Shown here piece after piece: positions 50,816 through 61,036 of a DNA stretch of 64,000 nt (positions are counted from its first letter, which is position 1; each line of letters begins with the position of its first letter). Under the pieces are notes generated by a model. That model was not told the DNA's origin. It saw nothing but the letters and a program-made list of their open reading frames with translations, and searched no databases. Location of the stretch: assembly GCF_000234665.1 (NCBI RefSeq), contig NC_018338.1, positions 1,506,662 to 1,570,661 on the forward strand. Direction: 5' to 3'. The position numbers and the translations under genes are program-made. The stretch is from Leishmania mexicana MHOM/GT/2001/U1103 (lineage: Eukaryota > Euglenozoa > Kinetoplastea > Trypanosomatida > Trypanosomatidae).

Positions 50816-52299
50816 GACACGCGCAGAGGCACACACACACACACACACAGAGAGATACAACGACAGAGAAGGCATAGGCGACAACGCGAAGTGCGCGATC
50901 AGGCGCCGTAGCACGGCTCCCCTTTCTCTTGTGCGTGCACTGTCTCTCCGCCTAACACTCGCCATCTCTGCTTGCGGCGTGGGCACAGTCTGCTTTGTGC
51001 CTCTTCTCGAGGACGCCGTTGCCGCCGTTTCGTGTCAGCTTGTTCGTTGTTGTTCATCATCGTTGGCCTTCGCGCGGCTCCATGCATAAACGTGGGAGGT
51101 GTATCGCATCAAGTCTTGCGCTTGCAGCGGACTTCGTGCGCGGCTTCGTCTTCCACCGTTTCTCAGCGACAGCATGAACGACCCCCTTCCCCTCTCACAG
51201 TTATGCGCGAGTGCGCTGGCACAGGAACGGATGCCCCGAGGCGTGTGAGAAGGAGCTGGGGGTGGTAAAGAGGCTGCTCGTTGTGGGAATGGGAGTTTGT
51301 GAGAGGGAGGGAGATGAGTGAACACGCGGCCCCGCTGCCTCCGTCTCTTTCTCTCTTGCCAGCGGCAGTGTGCCCCAACTCGCTTATCGCAGCACACACG
51401 CACATGCACGCAAGGAAATGGGACTTAACTGGTTGCGAAACAAAAACAAACAATCTGCAGAACCGTAAAGAAACGAGAGAGAGAAAGTCACGACAGCCCA
51501 CAACGACCGGGGCATGGGCGACTGTCTGGCTGGTTTCCCTAAATTAGCGTCACTGCACCTCAGTGGCGGGGGAGGGTTTCGTTGTCGGCGTTGCCATGTA
51601 GCCCTCTCCCTCACACCGTCTGACCCATCGCCCACTCTACGGAGAAGCGGACAGCGCGAGATGGAGCCCGCGTGCACACCTGGGCTCAGGTGTCTGACTG
51701 TTTTGAGCACGCCTTCCTCAGCGTTTTATGATGCATCTCTCCCTCTTTGCTGTCCTACTCGTTCTCCGATGCTGTCATTCTCCGTTTTGTTTCCCACGAA
51801 TCTCTGCTTGTCGAATGCGATATCTGCCCTACGTACAACTCGGTGATGGCAGCATCCGTATTTTGTGTATTTGCACCTGTGTGCAGCGCGGAACAGGGCT
51901 CACGATTTTGTTGCTTGCGAGTCCGTCGCCGTCCCGCTCCCTGTCGCGCTCTTTGTGAAATCTGAGAAGAGGGATATTAACTCAGAGACGCATCCGGCAC
52001 GATCGCCTTCACGCGCACGCGCACAACGGCTGCTGTTGTGTCCACTGTTGTAGCGATTCTTGTCAACACAGAACACACACACACACGTAGACGTACAAAA
52101 GGGATATTAATGTAAGCAAACAACAACAACATCAAGTGAGGGCCAATCACGCCGAGGCATCGTTTTTGTTTTGTTTTTATCTCTGTGTGACCCCCGCTCT
52201 TGATCCTCCTGTTGTTCCTCCTCATTTCGTCACTCCTCCCCCTCCCGTCCCCTTGTTGCTGGCACCACGTCGTGGCTTGGTGAGCTGTTCCGGGGCTGG
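50816..52299. other. Spacer between HBS1 and the DUF2009 gene
   Basis: No gene is supported. A CA tract (about 50829-50848) lies just after the HBS1 stop codon. T-rich and C/T-rich sequence (about 52160-52255) precedes AG at 52283-52284, a candidate splice site only 16 nt before the ATG. Confidence 0.5.
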
Positions 52300-53778
52300 A
52301 TGGGATCGCTCGTCATGGGGCGCTGCAGGCGTGTTGCAGAGGAGACGTTCGAGTTCCGGGAGGAGTACGCCCTACTTGACGCCCCCATCACCAATGCCGA
52401 ACACATCCCTCTGCGCCTGAGCCCTCAGGAACGCAAGATACAGCGCCTCATGCGAGGCGTCATTCTTGCCTCCTCCTACACGGACAAGGTCGACTCCGCT
52501 TCTGCCTTGAAGCTCAAGAATCGGGAGCTGCTCATCGTGAAGGAGCTCACGAACGCACTGACGGGACTCATTGTAGGTCTCGACATGCGCAAGGCTGCAT
52601 CCTTCATGCGCGACCACGAGTTCACGCCGTATCAGCACGAGATCCGTGCCGCGATTGAGATGTGCCGGCGCTACAAGATGATGAACCCGGATTTACTACG
52701 CACCGACTACGTCAAGTTCCTTTACATGATTCAAGACGCGGTGCAGAGTGACATGGCTCGCGAGGCGCTCGGCTTCAATGTCGTGAAGGAGCTGGTGACG
52801 GTGGGTCGATACTGCGAGATACACAATATGCAGGACATCTTGCAGGACGCACGGCTGCCTCACTGCATCACGCCGGTTCCCGTCATGAAGGACCGCAGCA
52901 TGCTGAACCGGTGCTTGCGTGGCAAGGACGCCGTTGTGGGGAAGCTCGTGAGGCAGTACGCCAACGAGCACCGCATGCATGAGGACAATGTGGAAGTAGT
53001 GGTCCGAAGTCTCAACGATGCAAACTGCTTTTCCAATGACAATGTTGAGACATCCGAGCGACTGCTCGAATTGTTGAAGCAGTACTTCACGCCGACCTCG
53101 TGTACTGAGCTGACGAGCTTGGCGATCAACGAGGGCGCCGACGGCAGCCGACTGACACACAATCACAAGATGCAGTACATCTTTGTTCTGCAGAGTCTCT
53201 CGCTGTGGAAGAACATGTGCCGAAAGATGTACCTGCTGTGGTCTCTCGCGGAGGAGGACATGCTGAATCCAAACGAGAAGTACAAGCTGCGCATGACGGG
53301 GCAGGGGCTGCAGCGGGTGCAGAAGGCGCCACAACTTTTCAAGGCGGTTCAGCAGGTGCTGCAGGAGACCAAGGAGGAGCTAGGTGAGTGGGTCGGGTCG
53401 GAGCGGATCCACCTCGGTGACGATCAGGTGCCAAACGCGTTCCATTTCATCGACAAGTACGGCCAAGTGTCCCGCATCATCATTCCCATTCTCCGCACCT
53501 TAGGCCATATCGACCACCTCGAGCGACACGCTGACCACGCGGCCTACCTGCGCGAGGTCTGGGGTGGTGGTGAGCAGGCAAAGCGTGCCATATTGCGCGA
53601 CTTCTTCCGGCATGGCTTCGACGGCAGCGGCGGAGACAACATGGACGACGCGGGCAGCTGCATCGATGGCCGACTCACCAGTGCGTGGAACTGGTGCAAC
53701 AACATCCGCTTCAAGGAGTTTTATCCACTCTTCCTCTTCTCTGGCTTTAGCTCTTTTGACGGTGATATGAGTTTGTAG
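52300..53778 (+). CDS. DUF2009 (UPF0652) family protein
   Basis: The 492-residue protein lacks low-complexity regions and looks fully folded and helical. Its C-terminus CIDGRLTSAWNWCNNIRFKEFYPLFLF followed by SGFSSFDGD matches, from memory, the conserved end of the DUF2009/UPF0652 family of protists, plants and some animals. In that family the pattern I-D-G-R-L-T-S-A-W-N-W-C-x-x-[IL] is followed by Y-P-[VL]-F-L-x-x-G-F. The N-terminal part (LSPQERKIQRLMRGVILASS, YTDKVDS) also fits. No function is established for the family, so none is given. ATG 52300 is the first in frame. The nearby ATG 52315 is an alternative, because the candidate splice site is so close to the first ATG. Confidence 0.85.
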   Translation: MGSLVMGRCRRVAEETFEFREEYALLDAPITNAEHIPLRLSPQERKIQRLMRGVILASSYTDKVDSASALKLKNRELLIVKELTNALTGLIVGLDMRKAASFMRDHEFTPYQHEIRAAIEMCRRYKMMNPDLLRTDYVKFLYMIQDAVQSDMAREALGFNVVKELVTVGRYCEIHNMQDILQDARLPHCITPVPVMKDRSMLNRCLRGKDAVVGKLVRQYANEHRMHEDNVEVVVRSLNDANCFSNDNVETSERLLELLKQYFTPTSCTELTSLAINEGADGSRLTHNHKMQYIFVLQSLSLWKNMCRKMYLLWSLAEEDMLNPNEKYKLRMTGQGLQRVQKAPQLFKAVQQVLQETKEELGEWVGSERIHLGDDQVPNAFHFIDKYGQVSRIIIPILRTLGHIDHLERHADHAAYLREVWGGGEQAKRAILRDFFRHGFDGSGGDNMDDAGSCIDGRLTSAWNWCNNIRFKEFYPLFLFSGFSSFDGDMSL

Positions 53779-54622
53779 TGGACGGCGAGGCCCATTAGTG
53801 ATGTTAAAGGTTTATTCAGATGCGTGTGCTGGGCTCGTCTTGGGTTCATCGCATGCTACACCAACGGTGCCGCACGCTCTGGCACGCCGCTGGCGAGCCG
53901 CTGACTTTTCTCTCCGTCTGTCTCTCCAGTTGCGCTGCGTTTCTTACTCTGTATGTTGACTCTCTCCTGTTCCTCGTGTTTTTTAGTCGTGTTTTGCTTA
54001 CAGACTCCCGGTCACCACACGCCCTTCTCGTCTTGGAGTAACGTGTACCAGCAGAAAAAAAAGAGAGCAATGGTGGCATGTGGTCACGACGCATGCACCC
54101 ATGTCTAGACACACGCGCTTGGCGACATCGCCAGTCCAGTGACGCGGTGAGCGCGAGAGGCCGCGGCGTGAGAAGGTACGAGTGATCCGAAGAGCTTTCC
54201 GTGCTCGGCGTCGCACCCGTATGGGTACCGTAAAAGCCTGTACGCGCCCTCGTCAGAGAGGCGTTTTGCATCTCGCTCATAGCGTCGCGGTTGATCAGTC
54301 TCTAGCGTGTCGCTCTGCTTGACTTTCATCCTTTCTGTGTTTTTTTTTCCGCCCTCCGCTTCTCGCTCTCTGTGCTGTGGTGCTTGACACATTCGATAAT
54401 GCGGTGCCCATGGGTTATTCTCACGTTCGCCTGGCGGTGCACCACTGCCACCATACTCCATCCACACCAACGTCCCAAAACACATACGGGCTGTGGAGAG
54501 TTGCCGATTGCCGTCAGCACACCCGCGCTCCCGCTGAAGAGAAGGCGTGCGATCTGCAGCCTAGCTGACGGTGACTTTTTTTCGTTTATGGCGCGTGTGG
54601 GTCCGTTCGCGGACACTCGCAC
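53779..54622. other. Spacer between the DUF2009 gene and RPC4
   Basis: No gene is supported. A-rich sequence (54052-54065) and a pyrimidine-rich stretch (about 54328-54372) are present. The first AG at a normal distance is near 54497, about 125 nt upstream of the RPC4 ATG. Confidence 0.5.
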
Positions 54623-55717
54623 ATGCCGCCAAAAGCTCCCAACCTCAAGTTTAAGCCGAAGCTTGTGCTTCGTGAGGATGACACGACCACGCGTCCTCCT
54701 CCTACACAGGCCACCGGAGATCTAAGCCTGGTGCAGCTCGCTCGCCTGCAAGGTCTCTACATCGAGGAGCAGGCGCTATCGTCGTCGGAAGCCGTCGCTG
54801 GCTCAGGAGACCGACTGGCGCCGGCCTCGTCTTCCTTTGCGCACGGTGGTGGTGATGGCGAGGGAGGCGGCGCCGATGGATCGTCATCCGCCCCACGCGG
54901 GGGACAGCCACAGCAACGCTGCGCAAATCTGTCGAACAACGGGGATGGTGCGCGGGGAATCGCAGCGTCCTCATTCTTGCGCCCCAAGGGCCGCAGCCAC
55001 CATCTGAGTGCCCACGCTGCCCTCGAGGAGGCTTCACGCAGGCACGTCGACATCTTCCAGTACCCTGAGACGGCGCCGCCGCTTCCACACAACTCGATGA
55101 ACACGATCGTAGCGCCGAGTGCATTACGCAATGATGATCCTATGCACTCAGGGCTGTACGCCCCACTTCCGCTCGACGCTTCTCTGCCGTCGCGACTCGC
55201 AGCAGAAGAGCGCGGTGCTCTCTCTGCGCCTCCAGGTGCGGCAAGCGGCACACCGCAGCCGTTGGCTGCGGCACCGATGGATGATGACGGCACTGCTTTC
55301 TTGCGCGAGGCGGAGTTGGAGCAGCAACACGCCTACGCAGCAAACATGCGCTTTTACGAGGACAGTCTGCGACCCATGCAGGCCAGTGTGCCGTCTGCGA
55401 CGCCAGCAACTGGTGGGCTGGTGTGGATGCAGCTTCCCCGCTTTCACGAAAACGCGCCCTTCTCATTCTTTGATCTTCCACCAGGCAAGGTAGGTGTGCT
55501 GAAGGTGCTGCGTAGCGGCCGTATGGTGCTGGAGATTGCGGGCGTGTACTACGACGTCGCGGTGGAGGGGTACGAGGACGCCGGCAACGACGGCGCCTGT
55601 GCGATGGCGGTGGCGACCCAGCCGAGCGCGTACCCGTCGAATCCGTCGTCGAAGGCGAGCTGCTACGAGCTCGGTCTGCTGCAGAAGAAGCTGATTTGCA
55701 CCCCCACTCTTCCGTGA
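54623..55717 (+). CDS. RNA polymerase III subunit RPC4 (C53)
   Basis: The 364-residue protein has the two ends expected of RPC4. The N-terminus starts MPPKAPNLKFKPKLVLRED, close to the K-F-K-P-K motif near the start of RPC4 in other eukaryotes. The C-terminus has WMQLPRFHENAPFSFFDLP, then GKVGVLKVLRSGRMVLEIAG and a closing YELGLLQKKLICTPTLP. In human and yeast RPC4 the equivalent pattern is a phenylalanine/glutamine-rich segment, G-K-[LI]-x-[VL]-x-[KR]-S-G-[RK], then a short beta-strand region ending in K-L-[VI]-C-x-P. The middle is disordered and Gly/Ser/Ala/Pro-rich. RPC4 with RPC5 forms a TFIIF-like heterodimer on Pol III, which transcribes tRNA, 5S and, in trypanosomatids, U-snRNA genes. 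The subunit's divergence means a routine search could miss it. Confidence 0.82.
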   Translation: MPPKAPNLKFKPKLVLREDDTTTRPPPTQATGDLSLVQLARLQGLYIEEQALSSSEAVAGSGDRLAPASSSFAHGGGDGEGGGADGSSSAPRGGQPQQRCANLSNNGDGARGIAASSFLRPKGRSHHLSAHAALEEASRRHVDIFQYPETAPPLPHNSMNTIVAPSALRNDDPMHSGLYAPLPLDASLPSRLAAEERGALSAPPGAASGTPQPLAAAPMDDDGTAFLREAELEQQHAYAANMRFYEDSLRPMQASVPSATPATGGLVWMQLPRFHENAPFSFFDLPPGKVGVLKVLRSGRMVLEIAGVYYDVAVEGYEDAGNDGACAMAVATQPSAYPSNPSSKASCYELGLLQKKLICTPTLP

Positions 55718-56567
55718 GCGAGACTCACGGCGCTTGTGCCACACGAGAGCGACGGCAGAGCAAGAAGAAACGCGGGAATGCCGCGCCCCACCGCGAAGAT
55801 AGTCCCTCGCGCTGCTGCTGGCCTGCGTGGCATCACAGTTGTGCATGCGCGTCCCTGTGTGTACCGTTTCCGTAACGCGCGTCTAAGGCATCACGTTTGC
55901 GCAACTATATCTACAAGCATCCATACTGTGTGCCACAGGGGCAGAAGACAGCATGATGCCTGGGCCGCCGTTTGCGACTTTCTTCTGCTGATTCCACACT
56001 GCGACGTTTGGCCGTGGAGGAGAGACGAGCACACGCACACGCGCACGCAGATGGCAACGTCACTTGCCCTTCTTTTTTTTGTTCGCATGTGCTGCCTTCG
56101 CAGCTCGATCTGTGACCTGATGGCTTGTATGCGCACTGTAGGGCGCAGGCGATGACCACCTCCCTTGTGGGCCGGTAACTTTGCTCGCCTCCCTTCACCT
56201 TCTCTCTTGGCCTTTTCGTCTCGCTTGCTTCCTCACTTGGCCGTGCTTGCTCATGTCGGTTCGCTGGCGTGCCAATCGCTGCTCTGCGCACTGTCGTCAC
56301 AGTGGCCACCCAACGCCGCTGCTCCCTTGTCGCGTTTTCGCAGCGGCGCCTCGGTCGTGGAAAGAGTCTGTTGCCCTTCACCCGCTTCCTATCTTTGCTG
56401 GCCTCCTGGTCAGAGCAAAAACCGGAGAACCCACGCATGCGGGAGTGTCTCTGCGCATCTGCCGTGGTGGGCGAGTTGCTCCCTGTCCCGCCTCCCTGTC
56501 CGTCTCCCTCACCCTGGTGCGCAACATAAAAACGCACGGGAGGCGGCTGAGCAGCTGAGCTGTCAGC
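55718..56567. other. Spacer between RPC4 and BBS1
   Basis: No gene is supported; the frame 55736-56155 is basic and lacks features. AG candidates follow short pyrimidine stretches, the clearest at 56342-56343 after CGCGTTTTCGC. Confidence 0.5.
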
Positions 56568-58346
56568 ATGCCCACATCCAAGGAGGGGAATCGAGGGGAA
56601 TCAGAGAAATTCTGGCTCTACGCCTTTCGCGATCACTTGGCAAACCTGCGGGCCTTTTCAAATTGCATCGAAACCGCCGACGTGAACGGGGTTGGGGACT
56701 ACCAGCTTCTCGTGGCCGATGGCGGCAAGCGCATCAAGGTGTACGCCGGCACCTCTCTCCAGCGTGAGTTGCCGTTCTTCGGGGTGCCGTCCGCGATCAC
56801 GTCTTTTTTCATGGATGACGGCGACGCCTTTAGCAAGCCGGTCATCGCGGTCGCCACGGGGCCATACATTTTCATGTACCGCAGCAACAAGCCGCTCTAC
56901 CGCTTCATGGTGCCGCCGACTCCTCTAGACCCACAGGAGCTGGCCATCTGGCAGGACCTCGCCACGGAGGTGCTCATCACTGAGGAGGCGGTGAAGAAAC
57001 TAGAAAGCCTGCTAGACTCCGGCGTGCAGACCTCCTCGCGCACGCTGGAACTGCTGCTGAAGGAGACGCCGGAGGAGCGCAACGAGTTTGTCTCCCGCCT
57101 GCGCTCTGTTCCGCTCATACAAATGGACGTTGTCTGCTGCTTGGCATCCATCCCGCTAAACTCGCTGGACGAGGGAGGAAGAAGCGCGCTGGTGATTGGC
57201 ACCGAGGCTGGTTTCCTCTACGTCCTCAAGAACAACGCGGCCGAGGTGGCGCTGAAGGTGGTGCTGCCGAGCACGCCTGTGTTTCTGATTGCGGCCGGCT
57301 GCTTTGAGGTGGACTATCGAGTGGTGGTCGCGTGCCGCGACGGCCGCGTGTACTCGATCAAGCAAGGTAACCTGCACAGCGCTGTGATTCAGCCAGACGC
57401 GCAGCCGTGTGCCATTGCCCGGTACAACAACTTCATTGCTGTGGCCACGACGGCAAACACGCTCTCCTACTACAACCTCAAGGGAAAGAAACAGCAGAGC
57501 GTCTTTTTGCCATGCTCTATCAGTGGCCTTTCCACCATCAACAACGCCGTCACTGGCGAGGCACGCGGGCTTATCGTGGCGCTCAGCAACGGCGAGATTC
57601 GCGTCTACGTTGGCACTCAGCTGCACCACGTCAGCTTGGCCTACGGCACCGTGACGGCGATAAAGTTTGGTCGCTACGGCCGCTCAGATGGCGCGCTTGT
57701 ACTCGTGCTGCAGAACGGCTCCCTCGTGGTCGAGCTGCTTCACCGCGGTGTGAACTTGTCTTGTAGCAAAAAGGTAGAAACGGGCCCACCACCGCAGCAG
57801 GACGTCCCCATCCCCATCCCGCACCTCAGCTCCGTGTTCGCGACGCAGTCATCGCGCGAGCGCAAGCACGGGGTGGAGATGTACCAGCTCTTTCAGTACG
57901 ACTTGTCGCAACTGCGGCTCACGACGGCGAAGGCGTACCTGGAGATGATTGCCAACGGCTCTGTGCCCTCCGAGTTGGGCAACATGACCCAAGAAAATGA
58001 AGAAGTGACGGAGTCCTCGCTGCGGCTGAACGCTGTCGTGCAGGGACTTGGGCCGGTGTTCAAGGTGAAGGTGCAGCTGCAGAACGTCGGTGAGGCGCCA
58101 CTGCACGCCGTGCGCGTCGTGTTCTGTCTCTCTGAAGACGACGTCTATTGTATGCCGCAGCAGATCTTTTTCATTCCCACGTTGCTGCCATCTCTGCCGC
58201 TCTCCTGCGCCGCATTCGTGACAACCTCGGAAGGGGAGGCCAAGGGCAACCCCATTCTGGTCATTGCAACCGGTCCAAAGAGCCGTACACCGTTGGCAAG
58301 CACACTTGTTGATCTGCCGGAGGTGGAAGCAATGGCAGAAGTGTAG
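56568..58346 (+). CDS. BBS1: Bardet-Biedl syndrome 1 protein homologue (BBSome subunit)
   Basis: The 592-residue protein has about the length of human BBS1 (593). It starts with KFWLYAFRDHLANLRAFSNC, which corresponds to the family's W-L-x-A-x-x-D-x-x-A-x-L opening. Next come beta-propeller blades such as DYQLLVADGGKRIKVYAGTS, VIAVATGPYIFMYRSNKPLY and ALVIGTEAGFLYVLKNNAAE. Residues about 110-160 form a helical insertion (LDPQELAIWQDL, NEFVSRLRSV). The C-terminal part is a beta-rich appendage-like domain (GLGPVFKVKVQLQNVGEAPL). The BBSome traffics membrane proteins in and out of cilia and flagella. In Leishmania it would act at the flagellar base and pocket. ATG 56568 starts the homologous region almost directly. 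Confidence 0.88.
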   Translation: MPTSKEGNRGESEKFWLYAFRDHLANLRAFSNCIETADVNGVGDYQLLVADGGKRIKVYAGTSLQRELPFFGVPSAITSFFMDDGDAFSKPVIAVATGPYIFMYRSNKPLYRFMVPPTPLDPQELAIWQDLATEVLITEEAVKKLESLLDSGVQTSSRTLELLLKETPEERNEFVSRLRSVPLIQMDVVCCLASIPLNSLDEGGRSALVIGTEAGFLYVLKNNAAEVALKVVLPSTPVFLIAAGCFEVDYRVVVACRDGRVYSIKQGNLHSAVIQPDAQPCAIARYNNFIAVATTANTLSYYNLKGKKQQSVFLPCSISGLSTINNAVTGEARGLIVALSNGEIRVYVGTQLHHVSLAYGTVTAIKFGRYGRSDGALVLVLQNGSLVVELLHRGVNLSCSKKVETGPPPQQDVPIPIPHLSSVFATQSSRERKHGVEMYQLFQYDLSQLRLTTAKAYLEMIANGSVPSELGNMTQENEEVTESSLRLNAVVQGLGPVFKVKVQLQNVGEAPLHAVRVVFCLSEDDVYCMPQQIFFIPTLLPSLPLSCAAFVTTSEGEAKGNPILVIATGPKSRTPLASTLVDLPEVEAMAEV

Positions 58347-59147
58347 CTCTATCGGGAGGTGGTTAGCAGCCATGTATTCACCTTTTCAAGGACGGTTGAG
58401 GCTTTCCGTTGGCTATGTCACCTCCCTCCCCTTTCGGCATCGCCCCCGTATGCGAAAAACAACGGATACGCACGCCTTGAGTCCTTTTTGCTGTTTGCGG
58501 CGAAGGATAAGATGGAAAGTGGATCGGTGCGTGCGTACGTGTGTATGTGTGTGTGGGAGGGGGGTGGATGGTGTTGAGAGACTCCCTTATGTGTTGCTCG
58601 TGAGCTCTGCTGCTGGTGGCGTGCGTCTGCACGCGCATCCTGCTTCCCCTTCCACGAAGGATCTGCAGGCTGCACAGCTCTGATGACGGAGGAGGAGGAG
58701 GGGGAGTAAGATACAGGGAGAGAGAGGGGCTCCAGCTCTCTTTCGTTTTGACGCCGCGGCTTCTTCCGCCTCAAGGTCTCTGTGCATTGACCATGTTGCC
58801 TCTAAGTCTCAACGGCAAAAAAAGAAAAACTGGCGCTCCTGGTAGAGGAGCGAAATCTTGTACAAGTAACCTCAGCCCCCGTCGTACGTTCTGTGGTGCA
58901 GCGCCGCGCAGATGCCGAGGTCTCGCTGATATCGAATGGGAAAGGAGCAACCGTTTCCGGTGTTCCCGTTTCGTGTGCTCGATACACCTTTGGTTGTGAC
59001 GCTACGGTTGCGTTGTCGGGGTACTCATCACCTGCGGGATAACTCTTCTTTCCTTTCCCTGGCGATTATACCGGCCCACCACAAACGCGCCTTTATCACG
59101 GCACACAGCAGGCCTTCACCGTGCAGCAAGGTCAAAAAGTACACGGC
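58347..59147. other. Spacer between BBS1 and the Vma21-like gene
   Basis: No gene is supported. A short pyrimidine tract (about 59044-59059) precedes AG at 59107-59108, a candidate splice site 40 nt before ATG 59148. Confidence 0.5.
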
Positions 59148-59837
59148 ATGCCGGTTAAGACAGCGGCCATGCTGCCTCCGCCTCCGTCTGAGGAAGGGCT
59201 GGCGACGCCGTCCGCGTCTCCCTCACAGGCGCAGTTCACGGGAATGCCTGAGTCCACCACCGCTGCATCTTCATCGAGGACGACAGCAGCCATCTCACAA
59301 GGGGAGGGCTCGGCTAACGACTCGGGAACACCCGTAATTACCACGGCGCCACGCGCCACGCGCCTCTTGAAGGATGTCGAGGCCGAGGAGAACCGCTACC
59401 TCTATGAAACTCTCTACAAGTCGCTCGATGACACCGCTGACACGGCCATCCGCGAGGAGCTCACTGTCGGCGACACTGTACGTTTCGCCCGCGACGCCAA
59501 ACGAGAGTTCATCACGGCTGCAACGATGCCGCTGAGCGAAAAGGCGAAGAACTGCTCCGCGCTCGTGCGCAGTTTTTCCCAAAAGCAGAACCAGCAGGTG
59601 GTCTGCGTGTTCATTGTGTTCAGCGTGCTCATGATGACAATTCCTTTGATAGTCCTTCTTATCGGCACGCGACTAATTGCCCCGCGGCTCGATATGGACC
59701 CGACGCTGTGTGGAGGTGGTTTGGCTGTGTTCGCAGCGATATCGCTTATGGGCTCCTACGTGGTGTACGCCATGGTGGAGGAAGCGGAGTTCGGCAAGCA
59801 GAATGCAAGCGAGGCCGAGAGTAAGAAGGAACGCTGA
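59148..59837 (+). CDS. Vma21-like V-ATPase assembly factor with long N-terminal extension
   Basis: The 229-residue protein has two predicted membrane segments near its end, VVCVFIVFSVLMMTIPLIVL (about 150-170) and AVFAAISLMGSYVVYAMVEE (about 190-212). They are joined by a short loop (RLIAPRLDMDPTLCGGG). Two helices with a proline within the first (F-x-x-x-M-x-x-x-P), a short loop and a charged C-terminal end resemble Vma21, the ER-resident factor that assembles the V-ATPase Vo sector. Yeast and human Vma21 are only 77-101 residues, so the N-terminal 145 residues are additional. These comprise a Ser/Thr/Pro-rich part and a helical part with EENRYLYETLYKSLDDTAD. The C-terminus ends KKER, a possible ER-retrieval-like dibasic tail. 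ATG 59148 (MPVKTAAMLP) replaces an upstream GTG. Confidence 0.65.
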   Translation: MPVKTAAMLPPPPSEEGLATPSASPSQAQFTGMPESTTAASSSRTTAAISQGEGSANDSGTPVITTAPRATRLLKDVEAEENRYLYETLYKSLDDTADTAIREELTVGDTVRFARDAKREFITAATMPLSEKAKNCSALVRSFSQKQNQQVVCVFIVFSVLMMTIPLIVLLIGTRLIAPRLDMDPTLCGGGLAVFAAISLMGSYVVYAMVEEAEFGKQNASEAESKKER

Positions 59838-60862
59838 CCACACTGTTCTCTCCTCGTGACAACCACTGCATGCCGTGCTTTGGTCGTGGAGTCTTGTGAT
59901 TGGTGTGTGGGTGTGTGTTTCTGTGTTGTTCGGAGATCCGGATTGCGTCTGCTCGTTGAGCGATTCGAAGCGTTTTACTGAAGTCTACGTCATCTTGGTT
60001 GGAAAAAAGGGAAACACACACACACGCACACAAACAAGGCAGCCGAAAACGGTTACACTGAGTGAGAAGCAGAACCGAAGCGGCGTCTACTGGACGCTGG
60101 GGAGTCAGAGGCGGAAGCAGCCAGTGTCGGTGCCACTGGGAGGAGGGGGAGGGTGGCGGCGGCGTGCCTTGAGAGACTCTCTCTGATTCTCCTGATTGCT
60201 CATCTTTGCATGGCAGCCAGCTTGCCGATGTTCTCGTGTTTGCGGTGTGCCGTGGCCGATGCGTGGATATCGCATTTCGAGCAGGGGCACGGATACCCAC
60301 GCCTTTCTCTTAACACGTTTTCCCCCCTGCTTTGCCAGCCCTGTTTCTTCAACTCTCTCCTTCTCGCTGCGCATCTCTCGCTTTTCCGTTTCCCCTTTTC
60401 TTCACGTTGCCGGCACGCACGACTGACTTCCGCGTGTGTGCGTGCGCGTGTGTGTGCGTGTATGTGTGCCACTCCAACACTAGCCATTGCGATCCCCCTT
60501 GCGGTTTTTTTACTCATCTATCAAAATTTTAGGATTCGAAGTCTTTCGTAGCTCATCATCGCCTCCACGACGACGTTTTTTTTGTTTGTTTGTTCTCATC
60601 TCGTTGTACTTACACCTTCCAATCCAGAGGGACAGCAAGCTCAGATACCGCGGCCCCGTAACACACGCCGGAGAACTCCGCAGCGGCGCGCGTTCTCACG
60701 TCATCAGAGACGCACTGCAACTTCAAAACAACCAAAAGAAACCCACTAAAGAGGAGGCCCCCCCCCCTCCCTCCTCCCTCCCTCCTGAAAAACAAACAGA
60801 GCGATATCTCGTTTTTTTTTTTCCTCACAATACTCTTGCGAGACACAACAGAAGAGGTGAAG
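59838..60862. other. Spacer between the Vma21-like gene and the 57-residue protein gene
   Basis: No gene is supported. A GT-rich stretch lies at about 60433-60470, mixed C/T at about 60330-60400, and a T run at about 60811-60822 before the next start codon. Confidence 0.5.
60804..60842 (+). promoter_or_regulatory. Predicted trans-splice acceptor of the 57-residue membrane protein mRNA
   Basis: TATCTCGTTTTTTTTTTTCC (about 60805-60824) is followed by AG at 60841-60842, only 20 nt before ATG 60863. Confidence 0.45.
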
Positions 60863-61036
60863 ATGGCTTCTGATGGCGTTACGTATGCTATCGCTGTCGC
60901 CGGGTGGTTTGGGGGCGCCTTGCTCTTCATGGCCCTCTGCTTTATTTGTCCCTCCGTTTTGAGTTGCTGCTGCCCTACGTGGGTCTACACCGAGACCAGG
61001 AGTGTGCGTCGCAAGGGCAACATGGTCGAGGTCTGA
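60863..61036 (+). CDS. Small membrane protein, 57 residues, function unknown
   Basis: It starts MASDGVTYAIAVAGWFGGAL and has one hydrophobic helix (about residues 8-30). A cysteine-rich turn follows (CFICPSVLSCCCP, about 26-38) that could be palmitoylated or could anchor a second membrane contact, then a basic tail (VRRKGNMVEV). It is too short for a family call. It is taken as real because the start sits just after a clear splice tract, the composition is distinct from spacer frames, and the frame closes cleanly at TGA 61034-61036. Short single-helix proteins of this kind are common as subunits of membrane complexes, but nothing here points to one. Confidence 0.6.
   Translation: MASDGVTYAIAVAGWFGGALLFMALCFICPSVLSCCCPTWVYTETRSVRRKGNMVEV

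Noticed and set aside
55736..56155. A 139-codon frame after RPC4
   Set aside because: It is Arg/His/Cys-rich without any features and lies in spacer sequence.
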